Source of the DNA: Mastigias papua
Lineage: Eukaryota; Cnidaria; Scyphozoa; Rhizostomeae; Mastigiidae
Assembly: GCA_964019165.1 (NCBI GenBank)
Contig: OZ025281.1
Location: 10,183,888 to 10,247,887, forward strand
DNA: 64,000 bases
Reading direction: 5' to 3'
Both the position numbers and the translations under genes were made by a program. Shown here in pieces: positions 51,691-64,000 of this stretch. The notes below the pieces were generated by a model that saw only the letters and a list, made by a program, of their open reading frames with translations, made no database searches and was not told the origin of the DNA. Positions within the stretch are counted from its first letter, which is position 1. Every line of letters begins with the position of its first letter.

Positions 51691-53055
51691 TTAGTATCGC
51701 AAGTTTCCATTGCATATTTGTAAGAAAGTAACATATATCGTAATATCAAAGATTGTTGGTTATAAAGTGTTGATTAGAGCCTTTTCGAGAGAAATATGCG
51801 ATACTCACTCCATATGACCAAATTAGAACAATTTCTGAACCAAACTAGAATTTTAAAATTTCATGCCTCTTTGGAGCAGAAAATTCAGAATTCCCTCATA
51901 GCCCATTCTCAATGATGTTTAACATGTGATTCTGAGCTTACGTATCCTGCTTTACTATCCAAATGATACTTCTGGGACAGTTTTATTCAGACTTCGATTT
52001 TTCTCTTCAAAATTGATGCCAATAGGCCCTCAAATGCATAACAGGAGATGAGATTTAGAGCAATGAGAAGGAAGCTTGCAAGGAAAAGTAAATGATTTCA
52101 ATGGAATAAGAGCTCAAAGAGAATTAGTAGGGAGCCTCATCCAGAAGAAGAAGAGAATAACGTAGAACCATGTGGTATTGTGGAAGAAGGTGAAGCCTTC
52201 ATCCATAAAGAGCAATCGGCTGATGATAGTGAAGTTGACAAAACGATATTCAAACTGATCCTTAGCAGAAGTACTGAGAAAATGTGTAGAATGCAAGAAA
52301 GGTGAGAAAAAAATCATGTAAATGCGAAAAGCAAATCTGCTAGCTTAAAGGATTCGAGGATTGTGACAGCTTTGGGATTTAAAGTGCTTGATTCAAGTCA
52401 ACTGAAAGCTGCATTGTATAGTGCATGTGTTTGTAGAGTTTACAAGAAAACACGTGGTAACCGTGAACTTTAGGGCAGCCAAAAAAAGAGAGCGGAGAGC
52501 GGTGTTCGCAGAGCTTAATTGGGAGGTGCAAAGCATGAATGGTCATACTTCTGCATATAATAGTAGCACATAATTTCGGCTGCAAGATTCCGTAAACTCA
52601 TTCCGAAGTCCAACTAACAACAGAAACACAGCAAGCAAACAACTCCCGAGTTTATGTGACTGAGATATCGTTTGCTAAAATAGAATGAATATGCAAGATT
52701 GAACTGCATACTCATCACATAAAAACACAATATAACTTGTCTATAATATAAAAATGAAACGAAGCAACGACAAATACTACGAATAAATAGTAAAGTTACT
52801 CACAATCTGTATGTTTTCGTGGCCATAAAGTATAACCTAACAATGTCTTGGGCAATAGTCCAATGAAGTACGCAACTCCCAGGAACAGATTCTTGAATAT
52901 ATCCACTTTGTTAAACTAAAACATTGTTATCAAAGAAACAAAATCCCAGTTTCTCAGCAATGGCCTATTTCACTCACCACGCTCTTAACGCTTACATTGT
53001 CTATCTAAATGTAAAAAAGGAGTCACCAAAAACAACACTAAAAGAAAGCAATTAA
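51690..53055. other. unassigned stretch
   Basis: Purine-rich and charged in plus-strand reading at 52080-52330 (Arg/Lys/Glu), possibly the lost N-terminal part of the Mutator relic to its right, but without a motif. Nothing else recognised. Confidence 0.35.
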
Positions 53056-53640
53056 AGTCATTCCTACAGTCACTTGAAGATACTTCTACTTTTGTTAGCT
53101 GTGTTAAACATTAGAATGGTTGCACGTCACATGGGAGTTGGTTTTGCTTTGTCAGTGCGTAATGGTAAGGTGCTCGATTATAAGCTGAAAAGCTTATGTT
53201 GCTATGAGTGTGATCAGCACAGAGATGACGACCCTACTACTGATAAATTTATGCAGGGAAAGTAACTCATGAGAAATAAATGCCAAATCAATCATGTGGG
53301 CTTAAGTGCTGCCATGCCATGGATCAACTGGAGCTGTGTCCATATTTCTTCTGTCCTTATTTCCTTAAGAGCGGGTTAAGGTACACAACATTTGTGAGTG
53401 GTTATGATTGTAACTGTTATTGGGACGTCTATCAGATATGCTTTGAAAGATATGGTGAAGAATATGCAATACGAAAGGGAGAATGTGCTGGGCATATCCA
53501 AAGCGACTAGGATATGTCGCAAGAGAGTATGAAAGGAAGAATAAGGGTGTAAAATTAAATGGTAGGAAGGTAGCACAAGAGTGTCTGTAGGCTAACTTAA
53601 GCAAAAGTCAAGCCGTACAAGAGCTAGGGGTAAATATGGT
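53056..53640 (+). pseudogene. Mutator-like (MULE-type) transposase-domain relic
   Basis: A domain broken by at least three frameshifts. NGCTSH passes into HMGVGFALSVRNGKVLDYKL and CCYECDQHRDDDPTT (53110-53265). Then NKCQINHVGLSAAM in another frame (53275-53320), GLRYTTFVSGYDCNCYWDVY and ECAGHIQ (53370-53505), then RLGYVAREYERKNKGVKLNG (53495-53570). This order (GVGFA-S-x-x-x-GKVLDY, Cys pair, C-x-x-N, S-AM, LRYT-x-F-x-x-D-D, GH-x-K-R) is that of invertebrate Mutator-like domain proteins. A D in the expected D-G-D site reads S-G-Y-D. The 53074 ATG with its leucine run is not a signal peptide. Confidence 0.7.
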
Positions 53641-53974
53641 TTTGGGTCCAATAACGAAGCAGGAAATGACCTAATTGTATGGTATGAATTGAGTGACTTG
53701 ACTTGGGTAAATTCCTTTATGAGCAACAATGACCAAGGGACATTTTTTCCCTAAGATTGTGGATGATGGTATGAATTAGAAGGATTTTTAATCAAGCGAG
53801 AACAACGACATCGGATTGTAAAGAAAATGAGAACAGTAAAAGAGAACAGTTTCTCAGACAATCGACCAAAAGAGTTAATTACACGAACAGTAACCAGGCC
53901 AAGAATAATGTGACCAATGTACTAAAGAGTTATCCATCAAAAGAGTTATCCATCATTCATATACTATTACTTAC

Positions 53975-54440
53975 TTACTGAGGTGCCATATCCAGCCGGA
54001 CGTGGGCAACCATGGAAAGCCAGAGGCTTCTACCCCTCATCATTCTTCTCAACTCGACCATCGAATGATTTCTTCCCGTGATCTCAATTAAACTATCTGT
54101 ATAGCTTTTCCTTGGGCGGCCTCTTCCTCTTCTCCCATTCATCATACCAACCATGCATAGACTTTCCAATCCATCTTTTCTTTCCATGTGACCCACAAAA
54201 CGTAATTGCCTTTTGTAAATTGTTGTCATTAATTCTCTCTGTGTTCCCATTCTTCTCAAAATTTCTTCGTTGGTGATTTTCTGCGTCCATGATACCTTCA
54301 GCACATATCTCCATATTTTCATCTCAAATGCCTCCAATCTCATTCTTGTTTGATTGTTGATGTTCCATGTTTCAAATCCATATAACAAGGTTTGGCCATA
54401 TATAGCATTTTACCAACCTTTGTCTTGATGTCATAGATAG
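53975..54440 (-). pseudogene. LINE C-terminal fragment (RTE/I-type end)
   Basis: A 137-residue open frame: MLYGFETWNINNQTRMRLEA, MKIWRYVLKVSWTQKITNEE, ILRRMGTQREL, RQLRFVGHMERKDG, GRRGRGRPRKSYTDS. This is the well-known end of endonuclease-reverse transcriptases (LYG-x-ETW ... RRML-x-x-SW ... GH-x-x-R ... GKR-x-x-GR-x-x). The upstream RT is missing. The element's 3' side runs into (AAGT)n-like repeats near 53964. No frameshift, so this fragment is younger than most relics here. Confidence 0.78.
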
Positions 54441-54639
54441 TTTCCAATATAGACATCAACCAATATCAAGAGCAATTGTTAGTAGACATAGAAGAACTTA
54501 TCTGGGAAAACAGGTCAACTTTGTGATGGGGAATTGGATAGCGGGTTCCTGACAGGGAATGGCATCCAACGACGACGACAATGATGATGGTGGTGATGAT
54601 AATGATGCTGATGTTGATAATGATGATGACCATTTCAAT

Positions 54640-55609
<970 letters not shown>

Positions 55610-55615
<6 letters not shown>

Positions 55616-56940
55616 GAAGAAGAAGATTGGAAAAGCACCTTTATATGTCGGGTACAATAGCGACAATCCTAATGGATTTATCAAAAGCATATGATTGTAT
55701 ACCCCACGCCCTGCTTATTGCAAAGATAGATGCTTACGGGCTAAACAGGAAAGCATTAAAATTAGTTTACAGCTACCTGAAAAATCGAATGCAAAGAGTC
55801 AAAACATGCTCCAAATTTCGTCAGAGAAAATTTCAATTGGAGTACCACAGGGCTCTGTACTTGGTTCCTTACTATTCAACATAATTATAAATGACCTTTT
55901 CTTTATTGAAATGGAATCGGAGATATGCAATTTTGCTGATGATGCTACAATTTACGCATGTGACACATCCATAGAAGCAGTTATGATTAGATTAGAGGGC
56001 GACGTGGATAGTTGATGAAATGGTTTGCTGACAACGGTATGACAGCCAGTCCCTCAAAATTTCAAATAATGTTTCTAGGACGAAAAGACATGAATAAACT
56101 ATGCCTTAATATAAACGGGAATTTAATTACATCAAGCAACCAGGTAAAGCTTCTAAGTGTAAACATTGATAACTCATTTAAGTTTTAAGCTCATATTAAA
56201 GAACTATGCATGAAAGTCAATCTAAAAGTCAATGCATTTATAAGATTACGACCATTTTTAGGAGAACAAAAGTCGAAGATGATTTTCAACTCCGTGATAA
56301 TGTCCAATTTTTCATATTGTCCTCTAATTTGGCTATTTTGTACCAAAGGAGCAAATAATGAAATTAATAGGACTCACAAGCTTGCACTGAGAGCCTTATA
56401 TGGAGATTACGAATCTACGTTTGAAGAGCTTTTAGATAGGGATAAATCAAAGACAATACACAAAAAGAACCTACAAATACTCATGACTGAAGTTTATAGA
56501 ACAATTAACCATCTAAACCCAGAATACATGTGGGAATTTTTCACCAAAAGAGACGTGCCCTATGGTCTTCGTAGTAGTGAATTATTAACGATCCCCTCTG
56601 TGAATTCTCAGCGTTACGGAATAAACTCCCTATCATTTAGAGGAAGTCTTGTGTGGAATGCACTAAGTGATGAGATAAAATTAACAACTTCTGCAAAAAA
56701 TTTTAAAAAGGAAATACGACACTGGGATGGCAAAAATTGTACGTGCCACATCTGCACATAGCAAGTTTCTTTTATTGGTTCTCTATCTTTTTCTTAATTC
56801 TTTATTTTAAGTCTATTTATGTAAAAATAGTATTGCATTGTAAATAAATAGTTGGTATTAATTAGATTTTAACTAGTATTCAAAACCAACTGTAAAAAAG
56901 TGTTGAATAAGAATATGAATATGAATGAATATGAATATGA
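55610..56940 (+). mobile_element. LINE family B copy with (GAATAT)n tail
   Basis: 5'-truncated just before RT motif A. AILMDLSKAYDCIPHALLIA (55650-55720; motif A with SKAYDC), then after a frameshift [19 protein letters not shown] and CNFADDATIYACDTS (55695-56015). Then 56210-56761 (183 residues): SNFSYCPLIWLFCTKGANNE, RALYGDYESTFEELL, NLQILMTEVYRTINHLNP, SQRYGINSLSFRGSLVWNAL and the C-terminal NCTCHICT. A stop separates motif C from the C-terminal part. The end at about 56900-56945 is a GAATAT repeat. The next family B copy follows at once. Confidence 0.85.
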
Positions 56941-56999
56941 ATATATGAAGAGCCCATCTCTCCAATGTGATATGACGGGAGCTGGTTGGGTGTGGGGAC

Positions 57000-59278
57000 T
57001 ATGGTGCTTTCGAGACTGTGGTCATGGGCGTGCTGAATGAACATGCTCATGTTAAGAAAAAATCTATCCGCGCAAATGATGCGCCTTTCATGACTAAAAT
57101 CCTGCGTAAAGAAAACATGCATAGAAACAAGCTTCGTAACAAGTATAAGCACCATAGAACTGAGGAAAACCTCAAAACTTTTAAGAAACAGAGGAACAAG
57201 TGCGTAAAATTGTTACGCAAGGCTAAATTTGATTACTATAGAAACATTGATCTCAGTAATCTTACCGATAATCATAAATTTTGGAAAACTGTCAAACCAC
57301 TATTCTCAGACAAGTTGCAAGTAAATTCAGCTATTACTTTGATTGAAGATGGAAGAGTCGTAAGTCGGGACTCTGAAATTGCAGAGATTTTCAACCATTT
57401 TTTGCCAATATTACAGAAATTCTAGGGATCTCTATAAATGAAGCATTACTTCTGCCAACTAATTACATAATAGATCCAGTCGATAAAGCTGTAAGGAAAT
57501 TTATATCACATCCAAGTATATTCAAAATAAAAGATAACATTACTTTATCCAAAAGATTTGAATTTAGAGAGGTTGCGATTGAAGATGTTGCTGTTCAAAT
57601 CAGAAAACTTGATTTGAATAAGGCATCACCGGTCAACTGCATACCTGCAAGAATTCTAAAGGAAACTCCTGAAGTATTTTCTGTTACCATCCAAAATCTG
57701 TTCAGCTCTGGTCTATCTAAGGGTACTTTTCCCAAAGAATTGAAAACTGGAGATATAAGTTCCCTCTTCAAAAAAGGCGATGCCTTTGCGAAAAAGAACT
57801 ACCGGCCAATCACAGTCTTGCCATCTGTATCAAAAATTTATGAAAGATTGATGCAGGATCAAATATTGCCCTTTATTCATAGCTTCCTGTCCCCACTCCT
57901 TTGTGGGTTTCGGGAAGGCTATGGTACACAGCATGCACTTCTACGCCTAGTGGAAGCCTGCAAAAAGACAATGGACAGTGGGAGTGTCACAGGGGCTGTC
58001 TTGACGGACCTGTCGAAGGCCTTCGATTGCCTGAATCATGAATTGCTAATTGCAAAATTAAATGCATACGGTTTCAGTAGACCTGCATTGCTGTTTATCC
58101 ATAGCTATCTAACCGACAGGAGGCAGAGGGTAAATTTTAACGGTTCATTCAGCACATGGACAGAAACCGTCCGAGGAGTACCACAAGGTTCAGTCCTGGG
58201 ACCCCTTTTGTTTAATATATACCTGAATGACCTAGTCATATTCCTGGAGGAGACCGAGATCTGTAATTACGTTGACGACACGACTATTTATGCGTGTGGT
58301 CCTGACATCGAAAATGTCATCATGCAATTGGAAAATGATGCCCTTAAAATAACTGAATGGTTTCCAAACAATTTCATGAAACCAAATGAAGACAAATGCC
58401 ACTTAATGATTTTTGGTGCAAAAGGAAATAACGAAATATCAATTAAAATAGGCGAGGCCTGTGTGAAAGAAAGTAAAGAGGAAAATCTTCTCGGCATAAC
58501 TTTAGATCGATCACTTTCTTTCAAACAACATGTCAGGGTTCTTTGCAAAAAGGCTGGCCAAAAAATCCATGCCCTTGCCAGAATATCACGTTATATGGAC
58601 ACTGAAAAACTACAGCAAGTTATGAGGGCGTTTGTCATATCTCAATATAGTTACTATCCACTTGTATGGATGTTTTATGATAGAAACTTGACCATAGAAT
58701 AAATCGTACTCAAGAAAGGGCATTACGAATAGCATATAAGATTATGGGAATTATTTTGGCTTTCTCTTGGAGCAGACCAAATCGGTAGCAATCCACGTAA
58801 GAAACCTAGAGATGTTAATGACAGAAATGTATAAAACCAAATTCAATCTAAACCCACCTTTTATGAAGGGTATTTTCATGGAACGATACATCAGCTACAA
58901 TCTAAGGCGTGGCAATGATGCTCAACTTCCAAAGGTACGGACTACATCATTCGGAATTGAGAGCATAGCCTACCTTGGAAATAAACTGAGGCAACTATTA
59001 CCGCTAGAAATAAAACAATCCAATACCCTTCCTATTTTCAAAAACCGGATTAGATGCTGGAAAGGTGATAAATGCAACTGTAGGCTCTGCAAGGCTTATA
59101 TCCCTAAGGTGGGGTTCCTGACGGGATAGACATTTTTATCACTTAATCTTTTTGTATATATACATATATTGTAAATTTCATTTTTATAACATTTTATTTT
59201 AGATATTTGTAATTTAGAGTAGACCTTAATTAGCTATAATGTAGCTATTATTTTAACTTAGCCTACTGAAAACAAATA
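57000..59278 (+). mobile_element. LINE family B, longest copy
   Basis: 5'-truncated in the endonuclease-RT connector. 57018-57425: lysine-rich connector with DAPFMTKILRKENMHRNKLR, FWKTVKPLFSDK and ITLIEDG, then a frame break. 57614-58702: 362-residue RT (separate entry). 58767-59129: C-terminal domain NLEMLMTEMYKT, NLNPPFMKGIF, RTTSFGIESIAYLGN and the Cys-rich end KCNCRLCK. The 3' UTR ends at 59278 in (ATG)n. It lies directly after the tail of the previous family B copy, in the same direction. Confidence 0.87.
57614..58702 (+). CDS. LINE B reverse transcriptase domain (uninterrupted)
   Basis: 362 residues with all RT blocks in order: ARILKETPEVF, LKTGDISSLFKKGDA, NYRPITVLPSVSKIYERLM, LCGFREGYGTQHALL, LTDLSKAFDCLNHELL (catalytic D in motif A), [19 protein letters not shown] (motif B), CNYVDDTTIYAC (motif C, Y-V-D-D instead of the F-A-D-D of the other copies), NKCHLMIFG-like EDKCHLMIFGAK, LLGITLDRSLSFKQH. 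TPRT enzyme of a CR1/L2-like LINE. No endonuclease is attached and the C-terminus shifts frame at about 58700, so it is probably inactive. The frame is open upstream of the ATG. Confidence 0.85.
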   Translation: MNKASPVNCIPARILKETPEVFSVTIQNLFSSGLSKGTFPKELKTGDISSLFKKGDAFAKKNYRPITVLPSVSKIYERLMQDQILPFIHSFLSPLLCGFREGYGTQHALLRLVEACKKTMDSGSVTGAVLTDLSKAFDCLNHELLIAKLNAYGFSRPALLFIHSYLTDRRQRVNFNGSFSTWTETVRGVPQGSVLGPLLFNIYLNDLVIFLEETEICNYVDDTTIYACGPDIENVIMQLENDALKITEWFPNNFMKPNEDKCHLMIFGAKGNNEISIKIGEACVKESKEENLLGITLDRSLSFKQHVRVLCKKAGQKIHALARISRYMDTEKLQQVMRAFVISQYSYYPLVWMFYDRNLTIE

Positions 59279-59413
<135 letters not shown>

Positions 59414-60001
59414 ACTTAGGTGTTAGTCATTGTCAAGTTCCTCATCTTCATTTAGGAGGGAGTTGTTTTAAGAAAGGATTATTAACAATTTTTGAAATTC
59501 TAGCATGGGGCTTATTCAAGGGCGACGTATTCGAGGGTGCCCAATTCGAGGATTTTCGGTATGGCTGATAGGGCTAATGTGCATAAAGATAAATAAATCG
59601 AAAACTGTATCAAAATGATAAAACTCCACCGGATATAACCACCAAGGTACGTGTTATTGGTGTATCAGGGACGGCGGAGCAACATATTTAGCAGGAGGGG
59701 GCTAGGGTGGACAGATTACAATTGCAGGGATATAATGGGTGCTTAAAATAGCACAAAAGTACATTTCCTGTAAAACATGGAGGGGATATAGCCGCCCGGT
59801 GCTCTGGGCTTCGTTGTCCATGCATATCCATGCCTATATGTCCTAAAATGATTCAAATAAGACTGGCAATCGTAGCATCTAACACCCTATGTAGTACAGA
59901 TAGTTCGCTCATGAGTAGAATGTTTCTTGAGAATAGAAACATGTACAATTACAACTTTGACATATAGCCAATCTCAATGCTGGATTTAATTTCACTTTCA
60001 G

Positions 60002-60061
60002 GTGAATCTTCCAGTGATGGCTCGGTGCTCGTTGTGGTTGGCATAGTTGCTATCGTCGGTG
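60002..60061 (+). CDS. gene C exon 2: transmembrane helix
   Basis: Acceptor TTTCACTTTCAG at 60001 and donor GTACGT at 60062; 60 nt, phase 1 at both ends. Encodes ESSSDGSVLVVVGIVAIVG. The hydrophobic run starts after the serine-rich stretch and continues into exon 3. Same length and phases as gene B exon 2. Confidence 0.65.
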
Positions 60062-60539
60062 GTACGTAATTCATTTCATTCCATCATGAATATACCATGT
60101 AAATACAGGCTTTATTTCAATACCTAAACTGCTTTACAATCCGCTCTGTAAATATAGTAAGAAACAGATAAAAGTATAAAAAATCTGAATGATAAGATAA
60201 GTAATATTGCAAGTAGAAAATCATATGTTACAATAAAAAACAGCTGAGTTGATTCTATTACGTGCTGACTTCGTATTCAAATAATCATAGCACTGATGAC
60301 ATGCAAACATAGCAGTAGCTTGGCATTCAAATCTGCATAAATCGGTAAAAATTAAATATTTTGATAGAAGGTTTAAAGGAAGCAGTCAGAATTCCCTGCC
60401 GTAGGTCACGTTTATCTGCCTTTCTGTATATGAAAAGCTAGCTCATAGTTCAGCTTAGTCCAGTTTAGCTCAGTTCAGTTCAGTTCATCTCAGTCTATAT
60501 CATTGCAGTTCTCTACATACAATTGATAAATCCAAAAAT

Positions 60540-60700
60540 ACAAACAAATAACAAAGCTATAAAGATATTAACGTTACAAAAACTTAATATAATTTACAAA
60601 AGCAAGAGAACGTAGATTAGTTGTATGTAGCGGAATACATAAATAAGGAGCTTTCTCAATAGGAGAAACTAATCGGGAAGAGAGTTCCACCCCCTCCCTT
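60540..60700 (-). repeat. second copy of the LINE D 3' region
   Basis: GAGCT..CTCAATAGG..AAACTAAT.G..GAGAG at 60650-60690 matches 32170-32215. Flanking A/T-rich tracts also resemble each other. It is probably the 3' end of a decayed minus-strand family D insertion that may run to about 61900; no clear RT was read there. Confidence 0.5.
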
Positions 60701-62480
60701 TCTTCTAAGATGCTATATGATAATATAGTTGATAATTGATAATATATAATATAGTTGATTTGCTGGTCAGTTTTACAAAAACAAAACAGCAGATTCATCG
60801 TTCAAACATTGCTCAATGTATACATTTTTAGCTCTGTTTTGAACGATAATATTGATGAAGCATGTCGGACTTCAAATGGCTATGTATTCCAAATAAATCT
60901 AAGAAAACGTCATCGGCTTCAAAAAGTTGATTGAGAACCAATAAATCTGTTTTTAGGCATCTGCAGATTAAGCATTTCTTGGGTATTACTAATGAGAAGA
61001 TGAACTCAATAAGAAATAGTCACAAAGGCAACAATTTGAAGTTTCTTCTAGCAGACTCGAAGACAAAAGTTAAGAGCCGGAGGTCAAATATTGTATTTGA
61101 AGCCCGAGAAAATAGTTTATTATAGGAAGGTTTCAAATGATAACTGACTACAAGAATAATTTACTAAGCTCCCCTTCGAATAAGCCCTCATATCAAATAA
61201 GCCCTCGAGGGAAAACCAAACAATAAAATAAATCTCCAGGAAGCTAACTTGAGCACTTACAATAACTATACTATCTTCTTTGCGATAAATTTGATTTCTT
61301 TGTTGCTTGTTCTGATTACACCGTTTTATTTTATAAGAAACCAAGCTCAAGATTTAGTACTAACAGTTTCTTAATTTGTGGCCACATTTTATCGAAGATG
61401 AAAGTTAAGAGCCGGAGCTCTAATATCTCAGAAAGTGTTGGCATTTTTAGGTAAATTAAAGTCTGAAGAGCAAGAGACTTACGGGGTTAAAAGGAGGTAG
61501 CTTTGAAAACTTTTCGTGTAATTTGAACATTAAATCAATATATGATGCACATGTATGACTCCAACAGTAATGCCACCAAGTATGAAGGAGAGAAACAAGG
61601 CATTGTACAAGCAAAGTAAAACGTCGAATCGAAGTAGGTCAATAATTTTGAAAAACATTCCAAATGATCTAGCTAGTTTTTTGAGAGCTCATTGAGATGA
61701 CATGCCGAGCTTAGATGCTCACCTATGAGAAGAGCTAAAAGCTTAACAGACTTAGGGTTCAGTCATATATCGATTTGGTGTTCGCTAAGTGTCATTTCTA
61801 AGTTAATGATGGCAGATAAACAGTCCCAACGCTGATAAAAATTGGTTATAAATGAATTTTCATATCATATGTTATAAATCACAGTAATGTCCTGAGACAG
61901 CGTTGTCTCACCAAAGATCCACTTTCCAGCGAGGTGAAATTCGTTGATGTTGTTGTCACCAAATAGGTATTGAAGCTGTTCTGCCGGCTAGACGCGGGCA
62001 TGTATTTCGGACGGAGTAAATTTCTGAGCAGAAGGCTTTTGCAGAAGTGTGTCAATTAGCTTACTTCATTTATCTGGCATGTCAACAGTTGTTATGAATA
62101 TTAAACGACTTGTACAAATATAATAACAACCTCCTAGTTCAACTCTTGACGTCTATGTCGAGACAGCTCATACCAAACCGAAAAATACTGCTCATCTAGT
62201 AGCATCAAACCATACGGTTCATTACAGGGCAACTTCATTTTATAAACTAATTCAACTATCAATCATAGTCAGCATAGTTATTTCTGATATTTTACTTATA
62301 TTCAGTTTTATGCTCTGATCACAATTCTAGCGATCTGCAAGGTTCTAGAGTGAATTCGATAGATTATTAGATTCCAGACTTACCTCGTACTAGCATGTGC
62401 TTGGAGGCCAGTTCTCAGTTTGTCACTGACCGATGCTAATCCTAAGGGGCAGGATGGGGTTCGAAAGTTAGCGTCGAAAT
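60701..62480. other. AT-rich intron 2 sequence of gene C
   Basis: A duplicated AAGTTAAGAGCCGGAG motif occurs at 61068 and 61404. No coding, RNA or other repeat supported. Confidence 0.4.
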
Positions 62481-62481
62481 T

Positions 62482-62754
62482 ATGTTAAGCGATTTACTTG
62501 AATTTATCGAGAATAGAACTTGTCAAGTTTCTTTTGGGGACTCCCTGTCAAAATTTGTTGATACTGTGTCGCTCTTCAAAGATTGTCGTGTTCTTGCAGT
62601 CATTTCCAGAGCTCAAATTCGCGTTGAGCATATTCCCATTGATAGATTTCAAATTACTCTTAGCACAATTGATAATGGGATATCACATAAAAACCTATTT
62701 AACGTGATTTGGATAACCAAACTTTTAGGAGAATATGATATGATGGAAACCTGA
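62482..62754 (+). other. unrecognised 90-residue open frame
   Basis: ATG at 62482, stop at 62752. It contains LSDLLEFIENRTCQVSFGDS and NGISHKNLFNVIW. It does not resemble a family known to me, has no clear splice signals and lies in predicted intron 2 of gene C. It could be a transposon relic or chance. Confidence 0.25.
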
Positions 62755-63680
62755 AGAAGCTCTTTTGCTGCCGAGGGCCTATCGTAAGCACTCCAGTTCC
62801 AACATCTTCTTCAACTACCTCTTCATTTGCTCTCTTTTCCTTTTCCAACTACAAGTTAAGCAGTTGTGCGTCCCTTCTATAACTCTAGACTGCAATCTAT
62901 AATGAAAAGCACTCAGAAGTAAGCATAGGTTTACATGTATGTTCTAAGATCGCGTGTAAATGTAGTAATTAATTTTGACGTCACAATAGTGGGATCACCT
63001 TAAGGGATAAGACAAAGATTCAAAAATTTACATCTAGGGAAATTAACACTAATTGCTTTGCTACTCGAAATTGTCGTCCTTTGTTTATGCTTTGTTTTCA
63101 AGAAGCATTTTATTACCTTCAAAACGCGTTTTTCTTGTTGATTTTATACACCCCGGAATTCTCATTTAAAGTTCTTTAGGGAGCGGTCATTATTTATGGT
63201 CGGGGTGGAGATTGAAGAGAAAGTCTTATGTTCCTCAAAAAGTTTTACCCTACCATTTGCTAATGTAAAATATTTCTTCACCGCACCGAAGAAAGCAGTA
63301 ACACAAGACTGCCTTTTTTGCTTAAATATGGTATACGTCTTTACACTCCCCCGTGGTCAGAGATTATTCTTCTACCCCACCTAGCACAGGGTATCTTTTT
63401 TCAGTTACTCCAACTATTTATCTTCAGTCCCGACCCCAATCATCAATAATGACCTCTTCTATAGAAAAGTATACTTCTATGAAGCTAAGGTCATGTAGAA
63501 TATGATTAAAATTGACAGTAAGATTAAGCTAACAGCTGTTGTTTCATGAGTTAAAATTCCAAGCGAAGAATTGTTATTTACTATTGTCTTTTTCTGCTTC
63601 AGCGGTACTATTGGAATCCTAAGAAAAACTATTTCTTAATGTATTTCTTGAGCATTATTTTAATCAAACTCAATTTTCAT
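62755..63680. other. intron 2 sequence of gene C, nothing recognised
   Basis: Pyrimidine-rich at 62790-62850. The frame 63196-63384 shows no family features. Confidence 0.4.
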
Positions 63681-63689
63681 TCCTTATAG

Positions 63690-63724
63690 TTGCAGTTGGT
63701 ATTGGTATTTACGTTGCCAGCTAA
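63690..63724 (+). CDS. gene C exon 3: end of helix and stop
   Basis: Acceptor TTCCTTATAG at 63689. Phase-1 entry gives V-AVGIGIYVAS and TAA at 63722-63724. The GIGIY matches VGIYF of gene A exon 3. It completes the 44-residue protein. Confidence 0.62.
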
Positions 63725-64000
63725 GATTGAGGTAATTCATTTCAGTGCAATTTCATACATTCGTTGAAATAGAGATTGAAAACTAGAGCATATAATGAGC
63801 TGTGACTGAAGTATTTCTAAAGCCCTGGTATAATGGCAACTATAAAACTTGAAGTTAAAAATTTTAAAGAAAAATATTGTTTTATAACCTATGAGCCTTC
63901 ATGGCATGTACTCTGGGACATAAGTGGTTATCAAGAAAGTTCATCAGTGCAATTTTCGCAGAAATTATAAGGTACTGGACTTAGCCCGTAAAGGTTTATG

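Noticed and set aside
53074..53265. Possible secreted Cys-rich peptide with a Leu-rich signal
   Set aside because: The sequence matches the Mutator-like domain and continues in other frames; the ATG and leucine run come from a frameshift.

Overview
The window is AT-rich, intron-bearing, repeat-dense animal nuclear DNA. It holds Penelope-like elements with hammerhead ribozymes, CR1/L2/Jockey-type LINEs, a Ty1/copia relic, hAT, Tc1/mariner and Mutator relics, MITEs, tRNA-derived SINEs and long (TA)n and (GAT)n arrays. There are no operons, ribosome-binding sites, CRISPR arrays or rRNA genes. This mix suits a non-vertebrate metazoan (cnidarian or lophotrochozoan), but the species cannot be fixed from the sequence alone.

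Layout. 0-2.4 kb: (TAAA)n and a copia gag-integrase relic. 2.6-6.0 kb: a Penelope-like cluster with three near-identical 3' tails, one inverted, each with a 41-nt hammerhead ribozyme, around a copy with ORF1 and an internally deleted RT ORF. 6.3-9.5 kb: a decayed multicopy protein relic and an older minus-strand Penelope relic. 13.6-16.4 kb: a hAT-type transposase relic split by a 1.1 kb TIR element. 16.5-17.6 kb: a Tc1-type relic with a near-perfect hairpin. 19.4-29.8 kb: LINE relics. 32.1-36.5 kb: a nearly full-length degraded minus-strand LINE (ORF1, APE, RT). 37.5-38.2 kb: a SINE and a hAT MITE with a perfect 8-bp target duplication. 41-42 kb: SINE halves in a palindrome around (TA)n. 49.8-59.4 kb: three 5'-truncated plus-strand LINEs of one family, each with a different simple-repeat tail, plus other LINE fragments, a Mutator relic and a tandem (GAT)n-tailed repeat.

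The most interesting signal is not in any long ORF. Three tandem plus-strand loci (A from 12.5 kb, B from 31.5 kb, C from 45.4 kb) each start with a 40-nt coding exon giving a 14-residue Pro/Gly-rich N-terminus (for example MPGYDNPHPPAPSG), followed by a phase-1 GTAAGT donor. Downstream in each lies a 57-69-nt phase-1 exon encoding a hydrophobic helix, and in A and C a third tiny exon that ends the protein. The predicted products are about 44-48-residue single-pass membrane micropeptides. Their upstream regions are also conserved: a block about 105 bp before each ATG and a GAGGC-containing block 0.7-0.9 kb upstream. The locus therefore looks like a tandemly duplicated micropeptide gene family whose introns are filled with transposons. 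Everything else that codes looks transposon-derived and mostly broken.
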